A stretch of DNA of 64,000 bases. Origin: Nitrospira sp. Lineage in GTDB: Bacteria; Nitrospirota; Nitrospiria; Nitrospirales; Nitrospiraceae. The notes beneath the pieces were generated by a model, which made no database searches, was not told where the DNA came from, and saw only the letters and a list, made by a program, of their open reading frames with translations. Below, piece after piece: positions 8,636 through 18,026 of this stretch; position 1 is the first letter of the stretch, and every line of letters begins with the position of its first letter. The position numbers were made by a program, and so were the translations under genes. The stretch is from NCBI GenBank assembly GCA_005239465.1, contig SPAW01000003.1, positions 136,072 through 200,071 of the forward strand, given 5' to 3'.

Positions 8636-9862
8636 TCAACGAGCCGTCTCTCGTAGCCACGCGACGGCCCCCGCGCCGGCGGCGCGTCCAGTTGCTAAGC
8701 AAGCCGTCAGCAGATAGCCGCCGGTCGGCGCCTCCCAATCCAGCATCTCTCCCGCAAAGAACAGGCCGGGAAGCGAACGGGTCATCAGCTGTCTATCGAG
8801 CGCGTTGAATGAAACCCCGCCGGCTGTGCTGATCGCTTCCTCCAAGGGGCGTGTGGCGACCAGCCGCAACGGCAGCGACTTCATCGCCGCCGCCAACCGA
8901 ACCGGATCCATGAATTCTTCTTTCGGCACAACTTCGCGCAGCAGACCCGCTTTTACCCCGGCAATGCCCACTCGGCGTTCGAGGTGCGTGGCCATCGTGC
9001 GTTTACCGCGAGGCTGCGAGAGATCCTGCACAAGTCGCCGCATCTCTCGGTTCGGGGCGAGATCGAGCCGAATCGTGGCGACGCCCTTTGCCGCGATCAC
9101 ATCGCGCAAGCAGGCCGACACCGCATAGATGACGCCGCCTTCGACCCCGGTATCGGTGACGACAAATTCGCCCTGCCGGCGAATGACCTCGCACGCGACC
9201 GATTTTGCCACGACACCGACGGTCTTCACCGGATGCCCGGCGAACTTTGTGCGGAAGTGGTCGGTCCATTTCACGTCGAATCCGCAATTCACCGGCTGGA
9301 GCGGCGCGATCGGCACTCTGCGCCCGGCGAGGATCGGCACCCACGCAGCATCGGAGCCAAGCTTCGGCCAGCTCCCACCGCCCAGCGCCAGCACCACTGC
9401 ATCAGCCTGTACGGAACGTATCCCATGCGGCGTGGTGAACCGAAGCGCCCCTTGCTCGTCCCACCCGCACCATCGATGTCGGACATGGAACTGTACGCCG
9501 GCCTTCCGCAACCGGCGCAGCCAGGCGCGTAGCAGCGGGGCCGCTTTCAGATCGGAAGAAAACACACGGCCGGACGTACCGACAAATGTCTCCACACCTA
9601 GTTCCTGCGCCCACGCCCGCAGCGCGTCAGGAGTGAAGGAATCGATCAACGGTGCGAGCTGCGTACGGCGAGCGCCATAGCGCGAGAGAAAAAGCTCAAG
9701 CGGTTCTGAATGCGTGAGGTTCAACCCGCCCTTGCCGGCTAAGAGAAACTTCCGGCCGACCGACGCCATGGCATCATAGAGCTCGACCTGTGCGCCGCAT
9801 GCGACGGCCGTCTCCGCCGCCATCAGCCCGGCCGGTCCTCCTCCGATGATCGCAATATTCAT
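8636..9862 (-). CDS. Flavoprotein, BaiN/HI0933-like NAD(P)/FAD-dependent oxidoreductase
   Basis: A protein of about 408 residues beginning MNIAIIGGGPAGLMAAE, an N-terminal FAD-binding Rossmann motif. The family signature GRKFLLAGKGGLNLTHSE follows near residue 50, then VVLALGGGSWPKLGSD, and the C-terminal FAD segment LPGLFFAGEMLDWEAPTGGY. The layout fits the HI0933-like flavoproteins (TIGR03862 type). The physiological substrate of most members is unknown. An upstream start would add 14 residues before MNIAII; the latter places the Rossmann fold correctly. Confidence 0.88.
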   Translation of the reverse strand: MNIAIIGGGPAGLMAAETAVACGAQVELYDAMASVGRKFLLAGKGGLNLTHSEPLELFLSRYGARRTQLAPLIDSFTPDALRAWAQELGVETFVGTSGRVFSSDLKAAPLLRAWLRRLRKAGVQFHVRHRWCGWDEQGALRFTTPHGIRSVQADAVVLALGGGSWPKLGSDAAWVPILAGRRVPIAPLQPVNCGFDVKWTDHFRTKFAGHPVKTVGVVAKSVACEVIRRQGEFVVTDTGVEGGVIYAVSACLRDVIAAKGVATIRLDLAPNREMRRLVQDLSQPRGKRTMATHLERRVGIAGVKAGLLREVVPKEEFMDPVRLAAAMKSLPLRLVATRPLEEAISTAGGVSFNALDRQLMTRSLPGLFFAGEMLDWEAPTGGYLLTACLATGRAAGAGAVAWLRETAR

Positions 9863-9997
9863 CGGGAAGGCCAACCAACTACCACGGACAATTGTATGGT
9901 CCAAGATCGTGGCATGGCGAGCGTGGAAGACATCGTGAGGAGACTGTCGCTCGCTCCCCGAACGTTCGCCGCAACATGACTCTGCCGGCTCCGTCGC

Positions 9998-10594
9998 TTA
10001 CCTTGTCGTTCCATCACAGGGATTGCATTCGGCATCGCGCACATCATAGTCGATCACTCCACGGCGGCGGTCGAGATAAATAAGGCAACATTCATCCAGC
10101 ATCTGTTTCAGTTGTTTACGACCTCGCTGCACGCGGGATTTCATGCCGGATAGCGAGAGACCGAGACGTTTCGCGGCCGCCTGTTGCGTGAGGCCCTCCA
10201 GTTCGACCAATGCGACGGCGTCACGATAGTCGTTCGACAACCGGTTCAGCATCGGACGGAGACAAGCGGCCAGCTCCGTACGAAGCTGGCCGGGCTCGTC
10301 GGTCGAGAGCAAACCAGCAGAGGCACGATCGTCCACATCCCCCGCTAAGCCGGCAGGAATCTCCCGGCGTCGCTCCGGCGAGCGGTAATAATCCACGATG
10401 GCGTTACGCGCAATCTGATACAGCCACGACACCACCCGACGCGGATCCTTGAGGCCGTTGATCCGCCGATGCATTCTCAGAAACACCTCCTGCACGATGT
10501 CGTCGGCCTCAGTCTCGTTGGCGACACGCTTGGCAATGAACGAACGGAGGCCGGCGTGGACTTGTTGCCAAACCTCTGTCACCGTCGCAGCCAT
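9998..10594 (-). CDS. sigZ: ECF-type RNA polymerase sigma factor, SigZ-like
   Basis: A sigma-70 family factor of about 198 residues. Region 2 carries ADDIVQEVFLRMHRRI and WLYQIARNAIVDYYR; region 4 carries the helix-turn-helix LEGLTQQAAAKRLGLSLSGM followed by KSRVQRGRKQLK. The C-terminal tail with two Cys pairs (DECCLIYL, DAECNPCDG) is typical of SigZ and may respond to thiol-reactive agents (inference). The start at 10594 has a GGAGG seven bases upstream. The gene lies 43 bp after the arsI-like gene on the same strand, so both are probably one transcript. Confidence 0.85.
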   Translation of the reverse strand: MAATVTEVWQQVHAGLRSFIAKRVANETEADDIVQEVFLRMHRRINGLKDPRRVVSWLYQIARNAIVDYYRSPERRREIPAGLAGDVDDRASAGLLSTDEPGQLRTELAACLRPMLNRLSNDYRDAVALVELEGLTQQAAAKRLGLSLSGMKSRVQRGRKQLKQMLDECCLIYLDRRRGVIDYDVRDAECNPCDGTTR

Positions 10595-10637
10595 GGTGAT
10601 GCCTCCGTCGTTTCCATCCATACGGTACCGTCCTTCG

Positions 10638-11081
10638 TCAGGCCGCGCAAGTCGCCGGCGCGGACGCATCGTTCCTTTTCGGCACACAGCACCCAGTATT
10701 CTTCAGTGGCCCTGTCACCTCTAGTTGCTCGTGCACGGTGAAGACCTCCCAGGCATTGCCGTCCGGATCGGTGAACCACAGCTTATCCTGTCTGGCAAAA
10801 CAACAGGCGATATTGTCCTCGACCTTCTCAAGGATGCCCTTCTCTTGTAAGCGCTCTTTCCAGGCCGTAATTTCCTCGGTCGAATCGACCTCAACCCCCA
10901 AGTGGTCCACTGCGCTGATTGTTCCGGTGGAAGCCACCAGTGAGAAATTGAGCGCCGGCTCATGCAGGTCGAACTTCGCATAGGCCGCAGTCTGCTTCTG
11001 AGGATGGACGCCGAACACTTTTTCGTAGAACGCTACCGACTGGAGCACATTTCGCACATCGAGAGAAAGATGGGGACGCAT
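10638..11081 (-). CDS. arsI: ArsI/CadI family VOC metalloenzyme
   Basis: A 147-residue vicinal-oxygen-chelate protein. ArsI enzymes cleave the carbon-arsenic bond of trivalent organoarsenicals with Fe(II). The expected metal ligands are in place: H4 in RPHLSL, H60 in SAVDHLGVEV and E112 in NAWEVFTV. The adjacent cysteines C93-C94 (NIACCFARQDKLWF) match the substrate-binding pair of ArsI. CadI, a cadmium-induced relative, is an alternative label. The C-terminus ends with a second Cys pair (NTGCCVPK). It is followed 43 bp downstream by sigZ. No arsR or arsM is in the window. Confidence 0.85.
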   Translation of the reverse strand: MRPHLSLDVRNVLQSVAFYEKVFGVHPQKQTAAYAKFDLHEPALNFSLVASTGTISAVDHLGVEVDSTEEITAWKERLQEKGILEKVEDNIACCFARQDKLWFTDPDGNAWEVFTVHEQLEVTGPLKNTGCCVPKRNDASAPATCAA

Positions 11082-11201
11082 GGGGACCCTCCTTTTCTAT
11101 AGAAGCTGCGGGGAATCCGCCGCTCACTTCTAGAGACGGAGCAGCCCAGAAAAAGACGCAAGCCACATGGCGCGGCAGGTATCGCTCATGATAACAATTG
11201 G

Positions 11202-12041
11202 TCACAGGCTAATGTTCTCGATTCGCTGGAGGTCTTCAGGAGCCAGCGTGAACTGATCCGCCTCCAGATCCTCTTTCATATGTTGCGGGTTCGTCGTGCC
11301 CGTCAGCGGGAGCATCCCAATCTGCATCGCGAAACGAAAGACGAGTTGGGCGAGTCCCATGCCATAGCGCGCGGCGATTGCCCGAACATCCGGATCGACA
11401 AACACATCTCGATTGGCTGTCAGCAGCGAGAAACCCTGATAGACGATCCCATGGGCGCGGCAAATCTCCCGCACTTCCCTATCCCAGCCGAGCGCGGCAT
11501 AACAGCGATTCTGCACCACCATCGGCCTGTGCTTTGCCTTGGCGCACAACAACGTGAGTTGTTCGGCTGAGACGTTGCTGACCCCGATCATCTTCGTCTT
11601 CTTGGACTCATACAGCTGTTCGATGGCTGCCCACACTTCCCAATCTTCTGCCGCAAGTCCACGGCGATAATAGGGCCCGTGCAGGACATAAGAATCGAGA
11701 TAGTCGGTATGGAGATGGGTGAGCGAACTGTCGAAGGATTGCTTGACTTGGGTCGTCAGATCGGCTGCTGCGTCATAGGGCGTGCGATGGTCCTGGCCGT
11801 TCGCCGATGTAAATTTGGTTTGGAGAAAGAGCTTGTCACGCGTAACACCCTGCTTGGTGAGCGTCAGCAACGCCTCCCCCACCCGTGCCTCATCGTAATG
11901 GATCAACTGATTGGCCGTGTCGATCGCCGTAAATCCAGCCTCAACGGCTTGCAGCACTAACGCCGTTGTGGCTTCTTTCTTCCACGCGGTGCCGTACATG
12001 AACGAGGGAATAGGAACCTGATTGTATGCGGCCAATGTCAT
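11202..12041 (-). CDS. Aldo/keto reductase
   Basis: A 279-residue NADPH-dependent aldo/keto reductase. The catalytic tetrad region is visible: FTAIDTANQLIHYDEARVGE (Asp, and Tyr replaced in context by the YDE motif), KLFLQTKFT (Lys) and DYLDSYVLHGP (His). The NADP-binding C-terminus has LPLTGTTNPQHMKEDLEA. The start at 12041 has a GGAGG upstream; an extended frame would add 30 unlikely residues. It is a single gene. The physiological substrate is unknown. Confidence 0.88.
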   Translation of the reverse strand: MTLAAYNQVPIPSFMYGTAWKKEATTALVLQAVEAGFTAIDTANQLIHYDEARVGEALLTLTKQGVTRDKLFLQTKFTSANGQDHRTPYDAAADLTTQVKQSFDSSLTHLHTDYLDSYVLHGPYYRRGLAAEDWEVWAAIEQLYESKKTKMIGVSNVSAEQLTLLCAKAKHRPMVVQNRCYAALGWDREVREICRAHGIVYQGFSLLTANRDVFVDPDVRAIAARYGMGLAQLVFRFAMQIGMLPLTGTTNPQHMKEDLEADQFTLAPEDLQRIENISL

Positions 12042-12151
12042 GAGAGCGCCTCCAGATGAACTCCCGTACCATACACAGATCGAGGTGGCGGTCTCAACGT
12101 AGGAATTGGTAGAGTGCGCCTGGGACAACAAGGCACGAGGCTCGACAGACC

Positions 12152-12472
12152 GTGAATTCCGAACACGAAATTCATGTGGTGGAGCTGCGGCTCAGCTACC
12201 GCTATGTGAAAGAGCACCCCTGGGTCGTGACGGCGGTAAACGGCTTTCTGTCGGCCTATTTCATGGAACAACCGAGCTTTCGCGTGCAGCGACATTTTGA
12301 CGAGCTGGAATCCGGCATGCACGTGTGGCTCTGCGAAGTCTCGAGCATGATGAAGATGAGCTCTCTCATTAGGAGACTGCAGGCGGACATTCCCCCCTGT
12401 CGGTACAGCCAGACCGGAGCGGAACTGTTCACCCGTGCGCAATATGTCATCGATTTTCCGGAGAAGAGCTGA
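12152..12472 (+). CDS. Hypothetical protein, 106 aa
   Basis: GTG-started frame divergent from the aldo/keto reductase gene. The sequence (HEIHVVELRLSYRYVKEHPW, FRVQRHFDELESGMHVWLCE) is soluble, with alternating beta-like stretches and no signal peptide or membrane segment. I recognise no domain. Its stop runs straight into a family B spacer repeat, which supports a real gene end there. No clear ribosome binding site is seen. Confidence 0.5.
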   Translation: MNSEHEIHVVELRLSYRYVKEHPWVVTAVNGFLSAYFMEQPSFRVQRHFDELESGMHVWLCEVSSMMKMSSLIRRLQADIPPCRYSQTGAELFTRAQYVIDFPEKS

Positions 12473-12650
12473 TAGCTGATGGCGGATGGCTTATAGCCGG
12501 TAGCAGGGACAGGAGATGTATCTCGCCCTTCGGTGTGACTCAGGGCCGTGAGCTTGCCGAACGGTGAAGCGTATCTCGCAAGAAGGTGAGGAGCCCCGAC
12601 TGCGAACGACGAGATACGAGTGACGAAAGACGCCGTGCCATAGCTGATGG
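12473..12650. repeat. Intergenic spacer repeat, family B
   Basis: Contains gctgatagctgatggc, tatctcgcccttcggtgtga, ccgtgagcttgccgaacggt and cgacgagatacgag words. The central block tatctcgcccttcggtgtga...gaacggtgaagcgt is almost identical at 36531-36585, showing it is a dispersed element. Confidence 0.75.
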
Positions 12651-12734
12651 CACAAACTCCTACACAACCCACGCCGTAACCACGCTTGACTCACCGCATC
12701 TTTCAAACTAAGTGATCGGAATCCGTCAGTGGAG

Positions 12735-12740
12735 TATAAT
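12735..12740 (+). promoter_or_regulatory. Candidate -10 element of the lysine-catabolism-like operon
   Basis: A perfect TATAAT lies 20 bp before the first ATG of the operon. No good -35 hexamer occurs at 16-18 bp, so the promoter is weak, activator-dependent or misjudged. Confidence 0.3.
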
Positions 12741-12760
12741 GAACACAAACGAGGTTCGTT

Positions 12761-13849
12761 ATGCATCGAGTGCTTGTCCTTGGCTCAGGGAAAATTGGTT
12801 CCTTGGTCGCTTGTCTCCTTTCCCAGCGCGGCAGCTACGAAGTGCATCTGGGCGACATGACCCTGGATGCTCCGAAGCATCTCGTCGAGGATCTCGGGTT
12901 AGAGCGAGTCACCCCCAGTATCCTCGACGTTCGGCATCCTGACGCAGTCAGCACGTATCTCTCGGCCCATCCTGTCGACGCGATTATTTCGAGTCTCCCC
13001 TATTTCTGTAACCCCACCGTTGCAGGGCTGGCGTTGACCCACGGTCTGCACTACTTCGACCTCACGGAAGACGTCGAAGTGACGAGCCAAGTCCGTGTCT
13101 TGAGCGCCGGTGCATCGCATGCATTCATGCCGCAGTGCGGTCTCGCGCCTGGCTTCATCAGCATCGTCGCCCACGACTTGATGACGCATTTTGAAACGTT
13201 GGATACGGTAAAGATGCGCGTGGGCGCGCTCCCGGTTCATCCCAGTAACGCGCTCAAGTATTCGCTCACTTGGTCGACCGATGGACTCATCAACGAATAC
13301 GGCAACCTCTGCTACGGCATCGAAGAAGGCGAGAAAGTCCCTCTCCAACCGCTGGAAGGCTATGAAACGATCGAACTGGACGGGCTGCTCTACGAAGCTT
13401 TCAACACGTCGGGAGGATTGGGAACACTGGCCGATAGTTACGCCGGAAAAGTCCGGACGATGAACTACAAAACACTTCGCTATCCCGGCCACTGCGAAAA
13501 GATTCAACTGCTGATGAAGGATCTCAAACTCAACGAGGATCGCAAGACGCTCAAGCGCGTGCTCGAACATGCCATACCGCAAACCTTGCAAGATGTCGTG
13601 CTGATCTACGCATCGGTGACCGGGACCAAATACGGCGGGTTCTTCGAAGAGAATTACGTCAAGAAGATCTATCCCCAATGCATCAAAGGGAGGCTTTGGT
13701 CGGCAATTCAAGTCACGACCGCGTCCAGCGTCTGCTGTATCATGGATCTCGTCTTGAGCAACCCGTCGCAGTACAAGGGATTCATCACACAGGAATCGGT
13801 GCTGCTGAAAGATTTTCTGGGCAATGAATTCGGGGGCTGCTTCCGATGA
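12761..13849 (+). CDS. Saccharopine/lysine dehydrogenase family protein
   Basis: A 362-residue protein with an N-terminal NAD(P)-binding Rossmann motif ([17 protein letters not shown]) and the saccharopine dehydrogenase C-terminal fold ([35 protein letters not shown]). Relatives include saccharopine reductase/dehydrogenase and the lysine 6-dehydrogenases, which oxidise lysine directly to the allysine/piperideine level. The stop overlaps the next ATG (ATGA), so translation with the ALDH7-type gene is coupled. Context favours amino-acid catabolism; the exact substrate (saccharopine or lysine) cannot be read from sequence. A GAGG ribosome site precedes the ATG. Confidence 0.85.
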   Translation: MHRVLVLGSGKIGSLVACLLSQRGSYEVHLGDMTLDAPKHLVEDLGLERVTPSILDVRHPDAVSTYLSAHPVDAIISSLPYFCNPTVAGLALTHGLHYFDLTEDVEVTSQVRVLSAGASHAFMPQCGLAPGFISIVAHDLMTHFETLDTVKMRVGALPVHPSNALKYSLTWSTDGLINEYGNLCYGIEEGEKVPLQPLEGYETIELDGLLYEAFNTSGGLGTLADSYAGKVRTMNYKTLRYPGHCEKIQLLMKDLKLNEDRKTLKRVLEHAIPQTLQDVVLIYASVTGTKYGGFFEENYVKKIYPQCIKGRLWSAIQVTTASSVCCIMDLVLSNPSQYKGFITQESVLLKDFLGNEFGGCFR

Positions 13850-15375
13850 GCACGATACAAGCCGCCCTCAAGGACCTTGGCATCCAAGCCGTCAATCCCG
13901 GCGGTAGTACCGGCAGCGGTTGGTGGTCCAGCCCTAGCGGCGGCGCCCTGCTGCAATCGCTCAATCCTGCCACCGGTGAGATGATTGCCGGCGTCTATCC
14001 CTGCTCACACGAAGATTATCAGCACATTGTGAAAGAATCGGTTGAGGTCTTTCGCGCGTGGCGCCTGGTTCCGGCTCCGAAGCGCGGTGAGATGGTCCGG
14101 CTCATCGGCCAGGCGCTGCGGGAAAAGAAAGATCAGCTGGGCATGCTGGTCGCACTGGAGGTCGGCAAGATCAAGGCCGAAGGAGACGGCGAAGTCCAGG
14201 AGATGATCGACATGGCCGACTTCGCAGTCGGACAATCCCGAATGCTATATGGTGCGACGATGCAGTCTGAGCGGCCGGCACACCGCATGTCCGAACAGTG
14301 GCATCCGTTGGGACCGGTCGGCGTGATCACCGCCTTCAATTTTCCCGTCGCTGTCTGGGCCTGGAACGCGTTCTTGGCCGCCATCGCCGGAGATACGGTC
14401 ATCTGGAAACCTTCGCCGAAGTCGCCGCTCTGTGCCATCGCTGTACAACAGATCTGCAATCGCGTGATGCAGCAGCAGGGCCACTCAGGAATTTTCTCGC
14501 TCTTCATCACCGATCAGGCGAGTCTCGCCGATACGATGGTGCAGGACCAGCGGCTGCCGCTGATTTCGTTTACCGGATCAATGCCGGTCGGTCGCCGCGT
14601 GGCCTCCACCGTGGGCCAGCGCCTGGGACGGACCCTACTGGAACTCAGCGGCAACAATGCCGTCATCGTCGATGAAACTGCCGACCTGGATATGGCCATG
14701 CGCGCCATCCTGTTCGGCGCCGTCGGAACCGCCGGCCAGCGCTGCACGAGCACCAGACGCCTCCTCGTGCATGAGTCGCACTACAACGAGTTGGTCGGCA
14801 AGTTGGTGAAGGCCTATGCCCAGGTCCACATCGGGAATCCGCTGGAGCAGGATGTACTCATGGGGCCCCTCATCGATCAGGCCGCCGTGGAGAGCTACCG
14901 AGCCGCGATCGATGAGATCAAAAAAGAGGGGGGCCAGATCCTTTGCGGCGGTCACGTGCTGAATCGTCCCGGTCATTTCGTCGAACCGACAGTCGTGCAC
15001 GCGCAGAACCACTGGCCCATCGTGCAGCGCGAGACCTTTGCGCCTATTCTGTATGTCATAACATTTCGCACCGTGGACGAGGCGATCGCATTACAGAACG
15101 GCGTGCCCCAGGGTTTGTCCTCAGCCATGTTTACGAACGATGTGCGACACAGCGAGCGGTTTCTTTCAACCGCAGGGAGCGACTGCGGGATCGCCAACAT
15201 CAATATCGGCACGTCCGGGGCGGAAATCGGCGGAGCTTTCGGTGGAGAGAAAGAAACAGGCGGCGGGCGAGAAGCAGGATCGGATGCCTGGAAAGCCTAC
15301 ATGCGCCGCCAAACGAACACGGTCAACTGGGGAACGGAATTACCCCTCGCCCAGGGCATCAAGTTCGGATCTTAA
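13846..15375 (+). CDS. Aldehyde dehydrogenase, ALDH7 (aminoadipate semialdehyde dehydrogenase) type
   Basis: A 509-residue NAD(P)+-dependent aldehyde dehydrogenase. The catalytic Cys lies in [18 protein letters not shown], the general base Glu in [14 protein letters not shown], and the cofactor region in [27 protein letters not shown] instead of ELGGK and the [11 protein letters not shown] context are characteristic of the ALDH7/piperideine-6-carboxylate dehydrogenase group, which turns 2-aminoadipate semialdehyde into 2-aminoadipate. It overlaps the saccharopine dehydrogenase-like gene by 4 bp and is followed 32 bp later by a VOC dioxygenase gene. Confidence 0.9.
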   Translation: MSTIQAALKDLGIQAVNPGGSTGSGWWSSPSGGALLQSLNPATGEMIAGVYPCSHEDYQHIVKESVEVFRAWRLVPAPKRGEMVRLIGQALREKKDQLGMLVALEVGKIKAEGDGEVQEMIDMADFAVGQSRMLYGATMQSERPAHRMSEQWHPLGPVGVITAFNFPVAVWAWNAFLAAIAGDTVIWKPSPKSPLCAIAVQQICNRVMQQQGHSGIFSLFITDQASLADTMVQDQRLPLISFTGSMPVGRRVASTVGQRLGRTLLELSGNNAVIVDETADLDMAMRAILFGAVGTAGQRCTSTRRLLVHESHYNELVGKLVKAYAQVHIGNPLEQDVLMGPLIDQAAVESYRAAIDEIKKEGGQILCGGHVLNRPGHFVEPTVVHAQNHWPIVQRETFAPILYVITFRTVDEAIALQNGVPQGLSSAMFTNDVRHSERFLSTAGSDCGIANINIGTSGAEIGGAFGGEKETGGGREAGSDAWKAYMRRQTNTVNWGTELPLAQGIKFGS

Positions 15376-15407
15376 CGGGAAGGAACTCGACCGGAAGAGG
15401 TACAATT

Positions 15408-16004
15408 ATGGATCGCGCTCAGGAACTCGATGATCTCATGGAGAAGATGGTAATGGACTATGTCGCGCACAACCGAGCGGCAAGTGTACTCAAGGTCATG
15501 CTCGACGACTCCGGTGTCGGTTTCTCGCCGGTCGTCGACCACGTGACCATTCGAACCTTCGACATCGATCGGGGGGCGAAACCGTTCGTCGCGCTGGGCT
15601 ACACCTATGACGAGACACTCAAGTACGACGATTGGTATGCCAAAGTCTATCGCAAGGCCGGCTACCCCGCTCTCTTCGTGGATCAAGCCTATCCGGATGA
15701 ACGCGGCAAGACCAGCATCATTCCCGGCTGGGTCAAGAAATTCGGCGACCAGGTGTTTCACCACGTTGCCGTGCGGGTGGAGGACATCGAGAAGGCGGTA
15801 GAGCGACTCAAGCAGAAAGGCGTGGTGTTTGCCGGAAAGATCGTCGGCGCTAAAGATGGGCACCTCCGGCAGATTTTTTCCGCTCCTGAAACAGTTGATG
15901 GCCAACCCTTCTCAGTATTGGAGTTGGCTGAACGACACTGTGGGTACCAAGGATTCCTCCCGCCGCAAGCCGACAGCCTGATGAAATCGACCGCGCCGCG
16001 CTGA
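15408..16004 (+). CDS. VOC-fold metal-dependent dioxygenase-like protein
   Basis: A 198-residue protein with a gaagagg ribosome site upstream. Residues spaced as in HPPD-like VOC dioxygenases are visible: H45 (VVDHVTIRTFD), H118/H119 (QVFHHVAVRVED) and E172 (FSVLELAERHCGYQGF), a probable 2-His-1-Glu Fe(II) site. As third gene after a saccharopine/lysine dehydrogenase and an ALDH7, it may act on 2-oxoadipate in the way the unrelated-length DUF1338 enzyme HglS does (2-oxoadipate to 2-hydroxyglutarate). That is inference from position and fold. Other names would be generic glyoxalase-family protein. Confidence 0.72.
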   Translation: MDRAQELDDLMEKMVMDYVAHNRAASVLKVMLDDSGVGFSPVVDHVTIRTFDIDRGAKPFVALGYTYDETLKYDDWYAKVYRKAGYPALFVDQAYPDERGKTSIIPGWVKKFGDQVFHHVAVRVEDIEKAVERLKQKGVVFAGKIVGAKDGHLRQIFSAPETVDGQPFSVLELAERHCGYQGFLPPQADSLMKSTAPR

Positions 16005-16067
16005 TCCCACCCTCACGTTTGGTGGCCGCTGCAACCAGTTTTCCTTGGGCACAGGTGAATCACCAAA

Positions 16068-16331
16068 ATGAAGTGGATCGTCTACATCTTGGAGTGTTCG
16101 GACAACAGTCTGTACACCGGTATCACGAATGATCTCGAGTGGCGACTGGAAGAACACAGGATGGGCAGAGGCGCAAAGTATACGAAACACCGCAGGCCGC
16201 TGACGATGCGGTATAGCGAATATCAGGACACCAAAGGCGCCGCACTCAAACGTGAAGCTGCAATCAAATCCCTGAAGAGATCCAAAAAGCTGGCCCTCTT
16301 CTCCAACAAGCCCGACCATCATTCGACCTGA
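16068..16331 (+). CDS. GIY-YIG nuclease family protein
   Basis: An 87-residue single-domain protein with the family pattern WIVYILECSDNSLYTGITND (the GIY and YIG elements appear as VYI and YTG), R26 in the WRLEEH helix, and the closing AAIKSLKRSKKLAL typical of the short UPF0213/YhbQ-like group. Catalytic Glu is in the KREAAIK helix. Role of such small members is uncertain (DNA repair or structure-specific cleavage). It lies alone after the VOC gene, and a family B repeat follows. Confidence 0.85.
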   Translation: MKWIVYILECSDNSLYTGITNDLEWRLEEHRMGRGAKYTKHRRPLTMRYSEYQDTKGAALKREAAIKSLKRSKKLALFSNKPDHHST

Positions 16332-16334
16332 ATC

Positions 16335-16415
16335 GTATCCCAGCAGAACCGTATCTCGTCCTTCGTGAAGCGTATCTCGCAAACCACGAAAGACGAGCGA
16401 CGAACGGCGAGAGAC
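16335..16415. repeat. Intergenic spacer repeat, family B
   Basis: Short copy made of gtatctcgtccttcgtgaag, cgtatctcgcaaacc and cgaaagacgagcgacgaacg words between the GIY-YIG gene and prfC, which converge here. Confidence 0.65.
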
Positions 16416-16421
16416 TAACTC

Positions 16422-18026
16422 TTACCCCATATCCCGTAGCTGGTGGTCGGGATTCCGATCGCGCGCAATAGTCTTCATCAGCTGATCCCCGAACAACACG
16501 ACGATCCGATCGCGCCGGTCTTTGACGATCATGGAAGCTGAAGGGGGCTTGAACGTAGTGGGATCGCCCTCCAACCAGGCGCTACACGTGAAGGGTAACT
16601 GATCGAGCACGGTCTCCACCCGATATTCGTGACGCAATCGGTACTGCAACACGTCAAACTGGAGCCGTCCCACCGCCGCGACCAACGATTCCTGGTCGTT
16701 GAGGTTTCTCATGATCTGCACCGTTCCTTCTTGCGCCATCTGCCACACGCCTTTGTCGAAGGCTTTGCGCTTGCCGACATCACTCGGGCGGATGCGTGCG
16801 AAGATCTCCGGTTGAAATTGCGGCAAGGGCTTGAAGTTGAAGCCGCCGGTCAATGAGATGGTATCGCCGATGGCGAACAGCCCAGGATTAATAATGCCGA
16901 TGATATCGCCTGGATAGGCCTCTTCCACCGTGCTTCGTTCTTGGGCCACCAGACTATGGGGCCGGGAGAGCCGGACCTCGCGGTCCAGTCGATGGTGTTT
17001 CACAACCATGTCACGTTCAAACCGGCCGGAGCACACCCGAAGAAAGGCCGTGCTGTCGCGGTGCTTGGGATTCATATTGGCCTGCAGCTTGAACACATAG
17101 GCGCTGAACGGCGTTTCCAACGGGTCCACAGACAGCTCAGTCCCATCATCACCGTCGGCCAGTCGCGCGCCTGGGCTCGGCGCGAGCTGTACGAAGGCGT
17201 CCAAGAAGCTCTCGATACCGAAGTTGGTGAGCGCCGACGCGAAGAATACCGGCGTCACGTCGCCCTGAAGAAACTGTTCCCTTGTGAACGGGTTGCCGGC
17301 GATCTCGAGCAATTCCAAATCGTGCTGCACTTGCGCCGAGACGTCCTGAGACAGGCGTCCGCTCCGCGCAAGATCAGCCGGCATGAGGTCTTCGACCTTC
17401 ACCCTCATGGCCCCGCCCGGGACAGTCTTGCTGAACAACTGCACGGATCCATCGATGCGGTTCACGATTCCGGCGAACTCGCTCCCCGACCCCACCGGCC
17501 AATTGATCGCGCTGGCGTGGACGTTCAACGCCTGTTCCACTTCGGTCATCAGATCGAGCGGCGGACGTCCAGGCAAATCCATCTTGTTGATCAACGTCAG
17601 CACCGGTATGCGCCGCAAGCGACACACGGCAAACAACTTGCGAGTCTGGGCCTCCACGCCCTTGGCCGCATCAATCACCATGATAGCGCTGTCTGCGGCC
17701 GTAAGCGTCCGGTAGGTATCTTCGGAAAAGTCCTGGTGGCCAGGTGTATCGAGCAGGTTGATGACCGCGTCTTTATACGGGAACTGCATGGCCGAGGCTG
17801 TGATCGAAATGCCGCGCTCCTGTTCCATGCCCATCCAATCCGACGCCGTAACCTTTCCGCCCTTGCGTCCGCGCACCATCCCGGCCGTTCGGATCAGCCC
17901 GGAGTACAACAGCAGTTTTTCCGTCAGCGTCGTCTTGCCCGCATCCGGGTGGCTGATGATGGCGAAGGTCCGTCTTCGCGCTGTCGCGGCGGCGAGCTCG
18001 CCCAATAATGATATGTCTGTAGCCAT
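16422..18026 (-). CDS. prfC: Peptide chain release factor 3
   Basis: A GTPase that recycles release factors RF1/RF2 from the ribosome after peptide release. The protein is about 534 residues. G1 is SHPDAGKTT, G2 is within GMEQERGISITAS, G3 is DTPGHQDF and G4 is INKMD, followed by the RF3 signature domains (FNFKPLPQFQPEIFARI, GRLQFDVLQYRL). The start at 18026 (MATDISLLGELAAATARRRT) fits homologues better than the ATG seven codons upstream. It is a single minus-strand gene. Confidence 0.95.
   Translation of the reverse strand: MATDISLLGELAAATARRRTFAIISHPDAGKTTLTEKLLLYSGLIRTAGMVRGRKGGKVTASDWMGMEQERGISITASAMQFPYKDAVINLLDTPGHQDFSEDTYRTLTAADSAIMVIDAAKGVEAQTRKLFAVCRLRRIPVLTLINKMDLPGRPPLDLMTEVEQALNVHASAINWPVGSGSEFAGIVNRIDGSVQLFSKTVPGGAMRVKVEDLMPADLARSGRLSQDVSAQVQHDLELLEIAGNPFTREQFLQGDVTPVFFASALTNFGIESFLDAFVQLAPSPGARLADGDDGTELSVDPLETPFSAYVFKLQANMNPKHRDSTAFLRVCSGRFERDMVVKHHRLDREVRLSRPHSLVAQERSTVEEAYPGDIIGIINPGLFAIGDTISLTGGFNFKPLPQFQPEIFARIRPSDVGKRKAFDKGVWQMAQEGTVQIMRNLNDQESLVAAVGRLQFDVLQYRLRHEYRVETVLDQLPFTCSAWLEGDPTTFKPPSASMIVKDRRDRIVVLFGDQLMKTIARDRNPDHQLRDMG

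Noticed and set aside
8562..8700. Plus-strand frame MYWEAAYDFEAICQRAVSR near the end of the flavoprotein gene
   Set aside because: It overlaps the flavoprotein 3' end antisense and cannot be assigned to a family.
12256..12766. Two minus-strand frames of 91 and 138 codons
   Set aside because: They run through the family B repeat and oppose the 106-residue plus-strand gene.
16941..18008. 355-codon plus-strand frame opposite prfC
   Set aside because: It is antisense to RF3 and has no domain features.
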